The translations under genes were made by a program, and so were the position numbers. DNA of 64,000 nucleotides from Stomorhina lunata (lineage: Eukaryota > Arthropoda > Insecta > Diptera > Rhiniidae): the NCBI GenBank assembly GCA_933228675.1, contig OW121741.1, positions 36,051,952 to 36,115,951 of the forward strand, written 5' to 3'. The notes under the pieces are model-generated. The model ran no database searches, was not told the DNA's origin, and worked only from the letters and a program-made list of their open reading frames with translations. This document shows positions 34,387 through 48,698 of the stretch, one piece after another. Numbering within the stretch: the stretch's first letter is position 1; the number at the start of each line of letters is the position of its first letter.

Positions 34387-35438
34387 CAGCGTTACCGCTG
34401 ACAAATTTGAAAAAGTCGCAGAAAAAGTCGCACAAAAAGTTACTTTCAATAAAAAAAGTCGCACACTTTTTTATAACATTTTCTTTTTTAAACAATGAAC
34501 AAAAGATTATAAAACAATTCATACTTGAAAAGATATTATATATAGGCAAAAATCAAATAGTTTTATTCCTATAAAACCGACTTTCAACTCGAATAACTTT
34601 TGTTCTCTTAGGTGTTCGGAAAATCTAATTACAGATTTGAACTCCTAAGTCTACAGGTATATTGAACGCAAAATCTTAGTTGCGCAAGTTTTCACTTCTT
34701 AGCGTAATTGGCATGCAAATTTCAAAAACGTAAAAAAATCGAATGAAGCATTTACGTTTTTTTCATATTTCGTCTTCTTTTTTCGTTTCATTTGGACCCA
34801 GTCGTTATTTTATGAAATAGACACCATACTTGGAGGATGAATTCATTGCACTCTAAGTTTTAATTTCGTCATTCAAATACTACATAATGGCTGCCAAAAT
34901 TTAATCACGTTTTCGCCACTTTTAAATTTTTTTTCGCAATGAATTCCTAAAAAATGGACAAGGATTGGTAGATCTTTCAGTTGTGCATCGTTTGATATAT
35001 ATTTTATTTATGTGCTGCATGTTGATATAACATACGACAAATATGTATAAAAATTCCAAACTACCTCGTAAACTGAGTTTTTACCATTTAACACCTAAAA
35101 GCAAAAGCGCACCAAAAAATCATTTTTTGCTAAAATTGTATGAAGATTTTGAAAATTTGCAAAATATTAAAATAGTGCTTTTAATGGTTTTAGATAGCAA
35201 ACTGAGACCAAAGTGATTGCATTTATACTTAAGTTACAATAATTTTTGGGAATTTTAGTTGAGATATTAAATATGGGCTAAAAATAAAAATTTGAAATAA
35301 TTTTCTAAAAAGGTGTCAAAAGTCGCACAAAATTCGAAAAAGTGGCAAAAAAGGGCCATGGAAGAAAAGTCGCAGGTTGCGTCGCAGGCAACCTAAAAAG
35401 TCGCAAATTGCGACTTTAGTCGCATAACGGTAACGCTG
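34387..35438. mobile_element. Non-autonomous hAT element, 1052 bp
   Basis: Perfect 11-bp inverted ends (CAGCGTTACCG at 34387-34397; CGGTAACGCTG at 35428-35438) are flanked by an exact 8-bp duplication, TTTCCCAT (34379-34386 and 35439-35446). The duplication fits the hAT pattern nTnnnnAn. Both subterminal regions carry many AAAGTCGCA-type motifs: at least three on the left within 90 bp, and four or more in either orientation on the right within 150 bp. They resemble hAT subterminal transposase-binding repeats. No transposase is encoded; the frames at 34346-34574 are chance. Confidence 0.9.
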
Positions 35439-35446
35439 TTTCCCAT

Positions 35447-36141
35447 ATCAATATTAGCTTGACAACAACCAGTGTTTTGCTCTCTGTCAGTTTGTTTCGC
35501 TGAAAAACATTTCAATGAAAAATTCTAAGACTTGGCACTCGTACTGCCATTATAGTAATGTCAAAGTGACAACTGTTTCGATGGCTTAAATTGAAAGATA
35601 TAGAAGAATAAATAAACAACATTTACCTGTTTAATTAAAATACCTGTGTCTAAATTAAAACACAAAAGACAACAAATAGTCTTATGGAGTAAAAGAAGAC
35701 TTGTAGGTACAATTCAAAGAAACAAATCTTGGGGGAAAAATTTTAAGCGGTGTAATCTAAAGTCGTATAATTGGTAAGTTTTAAAATTTTCGAAATCTTT
35801 GGGGATATTAAAAATGTTTTTTTTTTGCTTTTATAAGCAAAATCAAAAAGCCAACAGACCAGACAAATTACAGACAAACCGTGTGCAAATTTATTATGTT
35901 TTACAAAACTTGTTCAATTGGTCATAAACTTCAAAAGTTTATTCATTCTTCATTTTATGATCTTTTATACTTTTCGTCATATCTTTAATATTTCATTAAA
36001 AACTTAAGTATAATAAAGTTTAAAGGGATACCTATGACTAAAATGGCATCTTAAACAGACATAAATGACACCAACGAAGCAAAAAGTAATTTATTTATAG
36101 GGCTTCAAAAAATTTCAGTCATCATCGAAAACTACACTTTT
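35447..36141. other. AT-rich sequence without recognised features
   Basis: No gene, RNA or repeat that I can support between the hAT element and HINE-like copy H2. Confidence 0.45.
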
Positions 36142-36822
36142 TATACCCTTCACCACCATAGGTGGAAAGGGTATTATAAGTTTGTGCTGATGTTTGTATA
36201 CCAATAGGCTTAGAATCACTTTCTGAGTCGATTTAGCGATGTCCGTCCGTCCGTCTGGCTGGCTGGCTGGACCCCCATGTAAACCTTGTAATCAAACTAC
36301 AGGTCGCAATTTTTGATAATGGCTATTGAAATTCGTCAAAATCGGTCCATTATTTATGGTCACCCCAATAGGTCCCAATTCCCGGAATTGATATATTGGC
36401 CACAAAAATCAACATTTTTTCATGAAATTTAAAACAGATACTGCTTATGTAAACTAAAATCACTGTACCAAATTTCGTTAAAATCGGTCCAAATTTGACC
36501 ATAGCTCCCATACAAACTCTTTTCTAAAAACGCATTATATGAGACAAAATTCACAAAAACGCTCGTAAATCGAAGATAATGAGAATTTTAAGTTTATTTT
36601 TTGCATACATAATTTTTGTAACAACTGTAATCAATATGCCAAATTTCGGGATAATCGGCCACATATATATAAGTCCAAATGGCGGAAACAGCTTAAATGT
36701 ATAAGTTTTGAGAATATGTTTGCATGATATTTGTCTTTATACAGGAAAAAGAACACCTTTGACCTTAGTGGTGAAGGGTATCGTATGGTCGGGCTTGACC
36801 GACTATAGCACTTTCTTACTTG
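36142..36822 (-). mobile_element. Short HINE-like element, copy H2
   Basis: In element orientation it begins ACAAGTAAGAAAGTGCTATA with a hairpin of TATAGTCGG and its near-complement. It contains a (GTCY)n block (GTCCGTCCGTCCGTCTGGCT, 36240-36259) and ends with ACCCTTTCCACC/GGTGGTGAAGGGT, then ATAA. Closely related copies are at 49269, 57786 and 60428. No coding capacity. Confidence 0.75.
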
Positions 36823-37964
36823 TTTTTTAAAAATATTTACATTATCGTATTCACCTGCCAGAAAGTAGTTTTAAAATTTCTCCTTTATTTTAAAGGCATG
36901 CAAAAACTTATATTTTTTGGAATAGTATAATTCAATTTATATATCAATTAGATATTTAAGAGATTAATCACAAACGCAATATAAAGTTTCGCAATATTTT
37001 TGGTTTTAAATTTTTTATTATAATAAATTCTGATCTTAAAATTCTGTTATTTATTTGTTTTTTTTTTACTTTTTAATTTGTTATTATTGTAATTACATTT
37101 ATTTTAGATAATTCTTTTATTTTAAATTTTTTTAATTGACATCAACACATAATTCCCATTTTTGCACAATTCTTTTCTTTACGTAACGACCGTAAAATAG
37201 CAACCATTTGCCAAGTAAGTCAAACGTTTTCTAAACTTGTCGTCTTCAACTTGAAGGCAACGTCTTCCAAATTAGGTCGCTACCAACAGCCTCAAACAAA
37301 ACATATTTGTATGAGTTGCAGTTGCAACAAACTTCAAGTTGAAGCGATCTCTACAAGAGCAAGGTCATACCATTTTTGGAGACTCCATATCTAAAGAGAG
37401 TTTGTGAAGAGAACATTCATATTTTATATTATAACTCAAACCATACAAGCAATTTGCCGTTCGGAGCCGGAGTTAAAACGTAAGTCCCTTTCAATGATTC
37501 TAATAATAGAATCCGATGAAGCTCATTTTCTGAGAGAAGTACCCCTTGTACCAATTGGAATGTTGTCGGACAATTATATATATATATACATAGACTTATA
37601 GGGGTCTCATAAGGAAGGAATTTCGTATATGTATTTTTGTTAGTATATGTTACACAGTTACGTTACGTAATTTGTGAACAGCCCCTAGTTGCATCAAACT
37701 TCTGAGTTATCATAGTTTTTATAATTTGATTTAATTTATAAGCATAAAATTGATTCCCGGTGCGGTGTTATATAGGAAATGTAAAGCGATTTCTTAAAAT
37801 TTCAATATCAAACATTTTCAAGAAATCAAGAACACTTGCCAAATTTTGTCACTCTAGATCTCTTCGTATAGAACTTATCGAGCTTTGAACCGCAGGACAG
37901 TTTGTGTTTCGTAAGTAGTTGACATGATAGCTATAGTCCAATAAAATCCATAAATTGGGCTAAC
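36823..37964. other. AT-rich sequence with a HINE relic
   Basis: 37721-37930 resembles 27790-27990 inside H1 (GATTTAATTTAT.AGCATAAA, GATTCCCGGT.CGGT), so it is a decayed piece of the long HINE-like family. A short (TA)n lies near 37577. The frame at 37404-37601 has no recognised domain. Confidence 0.5.
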
Positions 37965-40900
37965 GAAAATTTTTCTATCAAAACAATTTTTAACGAAAAT
38001 TTTTCTATAGAAAAAATTTTTTCTATAGAAAAATTTTTTTAACGAAAATTTTTCTATAGAAAAAATTTTTTAACGAAAAATTTTCTATAGAAAAAATTTT
38101 TTAACGAAAAATTTTCTTTAGAAAAAATTTTTTAACGAAAAATTTTCTATAGAAAAAATTTTTTAATGAAAATTTTTCTATAGAATAATTTTTTTAACGA
38201 AAATTTTTGTATCGAAAATTTGTTTAACGAAAATTTTTATATAGAAAAAATTTTTTAACCAAAATTTTTCTATAGAAAAATTTTTTTAACGAAAATTTTT
38301 CTATAGAAAAAATTTTTTAACGAAAATTTTTCTATAGAAAAATTTTTTTAACGAAAATTTTTCTATAGAAAAATTTTTTTAACGAAAATTTTTCTATAGA
38401 AAAAATTTTTTAACGAAAATTTTTCTATAGAAAAATTTTTTTAACGAAAATTTTTCTATAGAAAAATTTTTTTAACGAAAATTTTTCTATAGAAAAATTT
38501 TTTTAACGAAAATTTTTCTATAGAAAAATTTTTTTAACGAAAATTTTTCTATAGAAAAATTTTTTTAACGAAAATTTTTCTATAGAAAAATTTTTTTAAC
38601 GAAAATTTTTCTATAGAAAAATTTTTTTAACGAAAATTTTTCTATAGAAAAATTTTTTTAACGAAAATTTTTCTATAGAAAAATTTTTTTAACGAAAATT
38701 TTTCTATAGAAAAATTTTTTTAACGAAAATTTTTCTATAGAAAAATTTTTTTAACGAAAATTTTTCTATAGAAAAATTTTTTTAACGAAAATTTTTCTAT
38801 AGAAAAATTTTTTTAACGAAAATTTTTCTATAGAAAAATTTTTTTAACGAAAATTTTTCTATAGAAAAATTTTTTTAACGAAAATTTTTCTATAGAAAAA
38901 TTTTTTTAACGAAAATTTTTCTATAGAAAAATTTTTTTAACGAAAATTTTTCTATAGAAAAATTTTTTTAACGAAAATTTTTCTATAGAAAAATTTTTTT
39001 AACGAAAATTTTTCTATAGAAAAATTTTTTTAACGAAAATTTTTCTATAGAAAAATTTTTTTAACGAAAATTTTTCTATAGAAAAATTTTTTTAACGAAA
39101 ATTTTTCTATAGAAAAATTTTTTTAACGAAAATTTTTCTATAGAAAAATTTTTTTAACGAAAATTTTTCTATAGAAAAATTTTTTTAACGAAAATTTTTC
39201 TATAGAAAAATTTTTTTAACGAAAATTTTTCTATAGAAAAATTTTTTTAACGAAAATTTTTCTATAGAAAAATTTTTTTAACGAAAATTTTTCTATAGAA
39301 AAATTTTTTTAACGAAAATTTTTCTATAGAAAAATTTTTTTAACGAAAATTTTTCTATAGAAAAATTTTTTTAACGAAAATTTTTCTATAGAAAAATTTT
39401 TTTAACGAAAATTTTTCTATAGAAAAATTTTTTTAACGAAAATTTTTCTATAGAAAAATTTTTTTAACGAAAATTTTTCTATAGAAAAATTTTTTTAACG
39501 AAAATTTTTCTATAGAAAAATTTTTTTAACGAAAATTTTTCTATAGAAAAATTTTTTTAACGAAAATTTTTCTATAGAAAAATTTTTTTAACGAAAATTT
39601 TTCTATAGAAAAATTTTTTTATTGAAAATTTTTCTATAGAAAAATTTTTTTAACGAAAATTTTTCTATAGAAAAATTTTTTTAACGAAAATTTTTCTATA
39701 GAAAAATTTTTTTAACGAAAATTTTTCTATGGAAAAATTTATTTAACGAAAATTTTTCTATAGAAAAAATTTTTTTACGAAAATTTTTCTATAGAATAAA
39801 TTTTTTAACGAAAATTTTTGTATCGAAAATTTTTTTAACGAAAATTTTTCTATAGAAAAATTTTGTTAACGAAAATTTTTCTATAGAAAAATTTTTTTAA
39901 CGAAAATGTTTCTATAGACAAATTTTCTTAACGAAAATTTTTCTATAGAAAAATTTTTTTAACCAAAATTTTTCTATAGAAAAATTTTTTTAACCAAACT
40001 TTTTCTATAGAAAAATTTTTTTAACCAAAATTTTTCTATAGAAAAATTTTTTTAACCAAAATTTTTCTATAGAAAAATTTTTTTAACCAAAATTTTTCTA
40101 TAGAAAAATTTTTTTAACCAAAATTTTTCTATAGAAAAATTTTTTTAACCAAAATTTTTCTATAGAAAAATTTTTTTAACGAAAATTTTTCTATAGAAAA
40201 ATTTTTTTAACGAAAATTTTTCTATAGAAAAATTTTTTTAACGAAAATTTTTCTATAGAAAAATTTTTTTAACCAAAATTTTTCTATAGAAAAATTTTTT
40301 TAACCAAAATTTTTCTATAGAAAAATTTTTTTAACCAAAATTTTTCTATAGAAAAATTTTTTTAACCAAAATTTTTCTATAGAAAAATTTTTTTAACGAA
40401 AATTTTTCTATAGAAAAATTTTTTTAACGAAAATTTTTCTATAGAAAAATTTTTTTAACGAAAATTTTTCTATAGAAAAATTTTTTTAACCAAAATTTTT
40501 CTATAGAAAAATTTTTTTAACCAAAATTTTTCTATAGAAAAATTTTTTTAACCAAAATTTTTCTATAGAAAAATTTTTTTAACCAAAATTTTTCTATAGA
40601 AAATTTTTTTTAACCAAAATTTTTCTATAGAAAAATTTTTTTAACCAAAATTTTTCTATAGACAAATTTTTTTAACCAAAATTTTTCTGTAGAAAAATTT
40701 TTTAACGAAAATTTTTCTATAGAAAATTTTTTTTAACGAAAATTTTTCTATAGAAAAATTTTTTTAACGAAAATTTTTCTATAGAAAAACTTTTTTAACG
40801 GAAATTTTTCTATAGAAAAATTTTTTTAAGGAAAATTTTTCTATAGAAAAATTTTTTTAACGAAAATTTTTCTATAGAAAAATTTTTTTAATGAAAATTT

Positions 40901-43900
40901 TTCTATAGAAAAATTTTTTTAACGAAAATTTTTCTATAGAAAAATTTTTTTAACGAAAATTTTTCTATAGAAAAATTTTTTTAACGAAAATTTTTCTATT
41001 GAAAAATTTTTTTAACGAAAATTTTTCTATAGACAAATTTTTTTAACCAAAATTTTTCTATAGAAAAATTTTTTTAACCAAAATTTTTCTATAGAAAAAT
41101 TTTTTTAACCAAAATTTTTCTATAGAAAAATTTTTTTAACCAAAATTTTTCTATAGAAAAATTTTTTTAACCAAAATTTTTCTATAGAAAAATTTTTTTA
41201 ACCAAAATTTTTTTATAGAAAAATTTTTTTAACGAAAATTTTTCTATAGAAAAATTTTTTTAACGAAAATTTTTCTATAGAAAAATTTTTTTAACGAAAA
41301 TTTTTCTATAGAAAAAATTTTTTAACGAAAATTTTTCTATAGAAAAATTTTTTTAACGAAAATTTTTCTATAGAAAAATTTTTTTAACGAAAATTTTTCT
41401 ATAGAAAAATTTTTTTAACGAAAATTTTTCTATAGAAAAATTTTTTTAACGAAAATTTTTCTATAGAAAAATTTTTTTAACGAAAATTTTTCTATAGAAA
41501 AATTTTTTTAACGAAAATTTTTCTATAGAAAAATTTTTTTAACGAAAATTTTTCTATAGAAAAATTTTTTTAACGAAAATTTTTCTATAGACAAATTTTT
41601 TTAACCAAAATTTTTCTATAGAAAAATTTTTTTAACCAAAATTTTTCTATAGAAAAATTTTTTTAACGAAAATTTTTCTATAGACAAATTTTTTTAACCA
41701 AAATTTTTCTATAGAAAAATTTTTTTAACCAAAATTTTTCTATAGAAAAATTTTTTTAACCAAAATTTTTCTATAGAAAAATTTTTTTAACCAAAATTTT
41801 TCTATAGAAAAATTTTTTTAACCAAAATTTTTCTATAGAAAAATTTTTTTAACCAAAATTTTTTTATAGAAAAATTTTTTTAACGAAAATTTTTCTATAG
41901 AAAAATTTTTTTAACGAAAATTTTTCTATAGAAAAATTTTTTTAACGAAAATTTTTCTATAGAAAAATTTTTTTAACGAAAATTTTTCTATAGAAAAACT
42001 TTTTTAACGAAAATTTTTCTATAGAAAAATTTTTTTAACGAAAATTTTTCTATAGAAAAATTTTTTTAACGAAAATTTTTCTATAGAAAAATTTTTTTAA
42101 CGAAAATTTTTCTATAGAAAAATTTTTTTAACGAAAATTTTTCTATAGAAAAATTTTTTTAACGAAAATTTTTCTATAGAAAAATTTTTTTAACGAAAAT
42201 TTTTCTATAGAAAAATTTTTTTAACGAAAATTTTTCTATAGAAAAATTTTTTTAACGAAAATTTTTCTATAGAAAAATTTTTTTAACGAAAATTTTTCTA
42301 TAGAAAAATTTTTTTAACGAAAATTTTTCTATAGAAAAACTTTTTTAACGAAAATTTTTCTATAGAAAAATTTTTTTAACGAAAATTTTTCTATAGAAAA
42401 ATTTTTTTAACGAAAATTTTTCTATAGAAAAATTTTTTTAACGAAAATTTTTCTATAGAAAAATTTTTTTAACGAAAATTTTTCTATAGAAAAATTTTTT
42501 TAACGAAAATTTTTCTATAGAAAAATTTTTTTAACGAAAATTTTTCTATAGAAAAATTTTTTTAACGAAAATTTTTCTATAGAAAAATTTTTTTAACGAA
42601 AATTTTTCTATAGAAAAATTTTTTTAACGAAAATTTTTCTATAGAAAAACTTTTTTAACGAAAATTTTTCTATAGAAAAATTTTTTTAACGAAAATTTTT
42701 CTATAGAAAAATTTTTTTAACGAAAATTTTTCTATAGAAAAATTTTTTTAACGAAAATTTTTCTATAGAAAAATTTTTTTAACGAAAATTTTTCTATAGA
42801 AAAATTTTTTTAACGAAAATTTTTCTATAGAAAAATTTTTTTAACGAAAATTTTTCTATAGAAAAACTTTTTTAACGAAAATTTTTCTATAGAAAAATTT
42901 TTTTAACGAAAATTTTTCTATAGAAAAATTTTTTTAACGAAAATTTTTCTATAGAAAAACTTTTTTAACGGAAATTTTTCTATAGAAAAATTTTTTTAAG
43001 GAAAATTTTTCTATAGAAAAATTTTTTTAACGAAAATTTTTCTATAGAAAAATTTTTTTAATGAAAATTTTTCTATAGAAAAATTTTTTTAACGAAAATT
43101 TTTCTATAGAAAAATTTTTTTAACGAAAATTTTTCTATAGAAAAATTTTTTTAACGAAAATTTTTCTATTGAAAAATTTTTTTAACGAAAATTTTTCTAT
43201 AGACAAATTTTTTTAACCAAAATTTTTCTATAGAAAAATTTTTTTAACCAAAATTTTTCTATAGAAAAATTTTTTTAACCAAAATTTTTCTATAGAAAAA
43301 TTTTTTTAACCAAAATTTTTCTATAGAAAAATTTTTTTAACCAAAATTTTTCTATAGAAAAATTTTTTTAACCAAAATTTTTTTATAGAAAAATTTTTTT
43401 AACGAAAATTTTTCTATAGAAAAATTTTTTTAACGAAAATTTTTCTATAGAAAAATTTTTTTAACGAAAATTTTTCTATAGAAAAATTTTTTTAACGAAA
43501 ATTTTTCTATAGAAAAATTTTTTTAACGAAAATTTTTCTATAGAAAAATTTTTTTAACGAAAATTTTTCTATAGAAAAATTTTTTTAACGAAAATTTTTC
43601 TATAGAAAAATTTTTTTAACGAAAATTTTTCTATAGAAAAATTTTTTTAACGAAAATTTTTCTATAGAAAAATTTTTTTAACGAAAATTTTTCTATAGAA
43701 AAATTTTTTTAACGAAAATTTTTCTATAGAAAAATTTTTTTAACGAAAATTTTTCTATAGAAAAACTTTTTTAACGAAAATTTTTCTATAGAAAAATTTT
43801 TTTAACGAAAATTTTTCTATAGAAAAATTTTTTTAACGAAAATTTTTCTATAGAAAAATTTTTTTAACGAAAATTTTTCTATAGAAAAATTTTTTTAACG

Positions 43901-44067
43901 AAAATTTTTCTATAGAAAAATTTTTTTAACGAAAATTTTTCTATAGAAAAATTTTTTTAACGAAAATTTTTCTATAGAAAAATTTTTTTAACGAAAATTT
44001 TTCTATAGAAAAATTTTTTTAACGAAAATTTTTCTATAGAAAAATTTTTTTTAACGAAAATTTTTGT

Positions 44068-44394
44068 GGGAATTAATTATTCGAACTTTAAATTGAATTA
44101 ATTGAAAAATTAGGATTTATCAGGCTTGAGTTCATTTTTAATTTTCAAATTATTAATTTGAAAATTTGATAGTAATAATGTGGAGAAAAACTGAAAAAAA
44201 TATTTTTGAACGCGGCTATTGGATTGCAATTTCTGTCCCGCCACAGGACGTCATCAGCACTTAGCTGCAATCCACTAGCCGCGTTCAAAAATAATTTTTT
44301 CAGTTTTTCTCCACATTATTACTTTCAAATTTTCAAATTAATAATTTTAAAATTAAAAATGAACTCAAGCCTAATAAATCCTAATTTTTCAATT
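44068..44394. mobile_element. Foldback MITE in the satellite, copy 1
   Basis: About 327 bp. Arms of roughly 125 bp (left from TTGAAAAATTAGGATTTATC, right to CCTAATTTTTCAATT) surround a GC-richer centre with GTCCCGCCACAGGACGTCAT. It is flanked on both sides by AAAATTTTTGT (44057-44067 and 44395-44405). Satellite units without the insertion (near 38205 and 39811) read AAAATTTTTGTATCGAAAA once, which confirms insertion with target duplication. The 77-codon frame across the right arm is chance. Confidence 0.85.
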
Positions 44395-47300
44395 AAAATT
44401 TTTGTATCGAAAATTTTTTTAACGAAAATTTTTCTATAGAAAAATTTTTTTAACGAAAATTTTTCTATAGAAAAATTTTTTTAACCAAAATTTTTCTATA
44501 GAAAAAATTTTTTAACCAAAATTTTTCTATAGAAAAATTTTTTTAACCAAAATTTTTCTATAGAAAAATTTTTTTAACCAAAATTTTTCTATAGAAAAAT
44601 TTTTTTAACCAAAATTTTTCTATAGAAAAATTTTTTTAACCAAAATTTTTCTATAGAAAAACTTTTTTAACGAAAATTTTTCTATAGAAAAATTTTTTTA
44701 ACGAAAATTTTTCTACAGAAAAATTTTTTTAACGAAAATTTTTCTATAGAAAAATTTTTTTAACCAAAATTTTTCTATAGAAAAATTTTTTTAACCAAAA
44801 TTTTTCTATAGAAAAATTTTTTTAACCAAAATTTTTCTATAGAAAAATTTTTTTAACCAAAATTTTTCTATAGAAATTTTTTTTTAACCAAAATTTTTCT
44901 ATAGAAAAATTTTTTTAACCAAAATTTTTCTATAGACAAATTTTTTTAACCAAAATTTTTCTGTAGAAAAATTTTTTAACGAAAATTTTTCTATAGAAAA
45001 TTTTTTTTAACGAAAATTTTTCTATAGAAAAATTTTTTTAACGAAAATTTTTCTATAGAAAAATTTTTTTAACGGAAATTTTTCTATAGAAAAATTTTTT
45101 TAAGGAAAATTTTTCTATAGAAAAATTTTTTTAACGAAAATTTTTCTATAGAAAAATTTTTTTAATGAAAATTTTTCTATAGAAAAATTTTTTTAACGAA
45201 AATTTTTCTATAGAAAAATTTTTTTAACGAAAATTTTTCTATAGAAAAATTTTTTTAACGAAAATTTTTCTATTGAAAAATTTTTTTAACGAAAATTTTT
45301 CTATAGACAAATTTTTTTAACCAAAATTTTTCTATAGAAAAATTTTTTTAACCAAAATTTTTCTATAGAAAAATTTTTTTAACCAAAATTTTTCTATAGA
45401 AAAATTTTTTTAACCAAAATTTTTCTATAGAAAAATTTTTTTAACCAAAATTTTTTTATAGAAAAATTTTTTTAACGAAAATTTTTCTATAGAAAAATTT
45501 TTTTAACGAAAATTTTTCTATAGAAAAATTTTTTTAACGAAAATTTTTCTATAGAAAAATTTTTTTAACGAAAATTTTTCTATAGAAAAATTTTTTTAAC
45601 CAAAATTTTTCTATAGAAAAATTTTTTTAACCAAAATTTTTCTATAGAAAAATTTTTTTAACCAAAATTTTTCTATAGAAAAATTTTTTTAACCAAAATT
45701 TTTCTATAGAAAATTTTTTTTAACCAAAATTTTTCTATAGAAAAATTTTTTTAACCAAAATTTTTCTATAGACAAATTTTTTTAACCAAAATTTTTCTGT
45801 AGAAAAATTTTTTAACGAAAATTTTTCTATAGAAAATTTTTTTTAACGAAAATTTTTCTATAGAAAAATTTTTTTTAACGAAAATTTTTCTATAGAAAAA
45901 TTTTTTTAACGAAAATTTTTCTATAGAAAAATTTTTTTAACGGAAATTTTTCTATAGAAAAATTTTTTTAAGGAAAATTTTTCTATAGAAAAATTTTTTT
46001 AACGAAAATTTTTCTATAGAAAATTTTTTTTAACGAAAATTTTTCTATAGAAAAATTTTTTTAAGGAAAATTTTTCTATAGAAAAACTTTTTTAACGAAA
46101 ATTTTTCTATAGAAAAATTTTTTTAACGAAAATTTTTCTATAGAAAAATTTTTTTAACGAAAATTTTTCTATAGAAAAATTTTTTTAACGAAAATGTTTC
46201 TATAGACAAATTTTCTTAACGAAAATTTTTCTATAGAAAAATTTTTTTAACCAAAATTTTTCTATAGAAAAATTTTTTTAACCAAACTTTTTCTATAGAA
46301 AAATTTTTTTAACCAAAATTTTTCTATAGAAAAATTTTTTTAACCAAAATTTTTCTATAGAAAAATTTTTTTAACCAAAATTTTTCTATAGAAAAATTTT
46401 TTTAACCAAAATTTTTCTATAGAAAAATTTTTTTAACCAAAATTTTTCTATAGAAAAATTTTTTTAACCAAAATTTTTCTATAGAAAAATTTTTTTAACG
46501 AAAATTTTTCTATAGAAAAATTTTTTTAACGAAAATTTTTCTATAGAAAAATTTTTTTAACGAAAATTTTTCTATAGAAAAATTTTTTTAACGAAAATTT
46601 TTCTATAGAAAAATTTTTTTAACGAAAATTTTTCTATAGAAAAATTTTTTTAACCAAAATTTTTCTATAGAAAAATTTTTTTAACCAAAATTTTTCTATA
46701 GAAAAATTTTTTTAACCAAAATTTTTCTATAGAAAAATTTTTTTAACCAAAATTTTTCTATAGAAAAATTTTTTTAACGAAAATTTTTCTATAGAAAAAT
46801 TTTTTTAACGAAAATTTTTCTATAGAAAAATTTTTTTAACGAAAATTTTTCTATAGAAAAATTTTTTTAACCAAAATTTTTCTATAGAAAAATTTTTTTA
46901 ACCAAAATTTTTCTATAGAAAAATTTTTTTAACCAAAATTTTTCTATAGAAAAATTTTTTTAACCAAAATTTTTCTATAGAAAATTTTTTTTAACCAAAA
47001 TTTTTCTATAGAAAAATTTTTTTAACCAAAATTTTTCTATAGACAAATTTTTTTAACCAAAATTTTTCTGTAGAAAAATTTTTTAACGAAAATTTTTCTA
47101 TAGAAAATTTTTTTTAACGAAAATTTTTCTATAGAAAAATTTTTTTAACGAAAATTTTTCTATAGAAAAATTTTTTTAACGGAAATTTTTCTATAGAAAA
47201 ATTTTTTTAAGGAAAATTTTTCTATAGAAAAATTTTTTTAACGAAAATTTTTCTATAGAAAAATTTTTTTAATGAAAATTTTTCTATAGAAAAATTTTTT

Positions 47301-48371
47301 TAACGAAAATTTTTCTATAGAAAAATTTTTTTAACGAAAATTTTTCTATAGAAAAATTTTTTTAACGAAAATTTTTCTATTGAAAAATTTTTTTAACGAA
47401 AATTTTTCTATAGACAAATTTTTTTAACCAAAATTTTTCTATAGAAAAATTTTTTTAACCAAAATTTTTCTATAGAAAAATTTTTTTAACCAAAATTTTT
47501 CTATAGAAAAATTTTTTTAACCAAAATTTTTCTATAGAAAAATTTTTTTAACCAAAATTTTTCTATAGAAAAATTTTTTTAACCAAAATTTTTTTATAGA
47601 AAAATTTTTTTAACGAAAATTTTTCTATAGAAAAATTTTTTTAACGAAAATTTTTCTATAGAAAAATTTTTTTAACGAAAATTTTTCTATAGAAAAATTT
47701 TTTTAACGAAAATTTTTCTATAGAAAAATTTTTTTAACGAAAATTTTTCTATAGAAAAATTTTTTTAACGAAAATTTTTCTATAGAAAAATTTTTTTAAC
47801 GAAAATTTTTCTATAGAAAAATTTTTTTAACGAAAATTTTTCTATAGAAAAATTTTTTTAACGAAAATTTTTCTATAGAAAAATTTTTTTAACGAAAATT
47901 TTTCTATAGAAAAATTTTTTTAACGAAAATTTTTCTATAGAAAAATTTTTTTAACGAAAATTTTTCTATAGAAAAATTTTTTTAACGAAAATTTTTCTAT
48001 AGAAAAATTTTTTTAACGAAAATTTTTCTATAGAAAAACTTTTTTAACGAAAATTTTTCTATAGAAAAATTTTTTTAACGAAAATTTTTCTATAGAAAAA
48101 TTTTTTTAACGAAAATTTTTCTATAGAAAAATTTTTTTAACGAAAATTTTTCTATAGAAAAATTTTTTTAACGAAAATTTTTCTATAGAAAAATTTTTTT
48201 AACGAAAATTTTTCTATAGAAAAATTTTTTTAACGAAAATTTTTCTATAGAAAAATTTTTTTAACGAAAATTTTTCTATAGAAAAATTTTTTTAACGAAA
48301 ATTTTTCTATAGAAAAATTTTTTTAACGAAAATTTTTCTATAGAAAAATTTTTTTTAACGAAAATTTTTGT

Positions 48372-48698
48372 GGGAATTAATTATTCGAACTTTAAATTGA
48401 ATTAATTGAAAAATTAGGATTTATCAGGCTTGAGTTCATTTTTAATTTTCAAATTATTAATTTGAAAATTTGATAGTAATAATGTGGAGAAAAACTGAAA
48501 AAAATATTTTTGAACGCGGCTATTGGATTGCAATTTCTGTCCCGCCACAGGACGTCATCAGCACTTAGCTGCAATCCACTAGCCGCGTTCAAAAATAATT
48601 TTTTCAGTTTTTCTCCACATTATTACTTTCAAATTTTCAAATTAATAATTTTAAAATTAAAAATGAACTCAAGCCTAATAAATCCTAATTTTTCAATT
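48372..48698. mobile_element. Foldback MITE in the satellite, copy 2
   Basis: Identical by eye to copy 1, at an offset of exactly 4304 bp, and with the same flanking satellite variant (AAAATTTTTGT...ATCG). It therefore arose by duplication of a satellite block that already held the MITE, not by a second insertion. Confidence 0.85.

Noticed and set aside
44206..44439. 77-codon frame repeated at 48510-48743
   Set aside because: It spans the right arm of a foldback MITE and runs into the satellite; the repeat is due to block duplication, not gene conservation.
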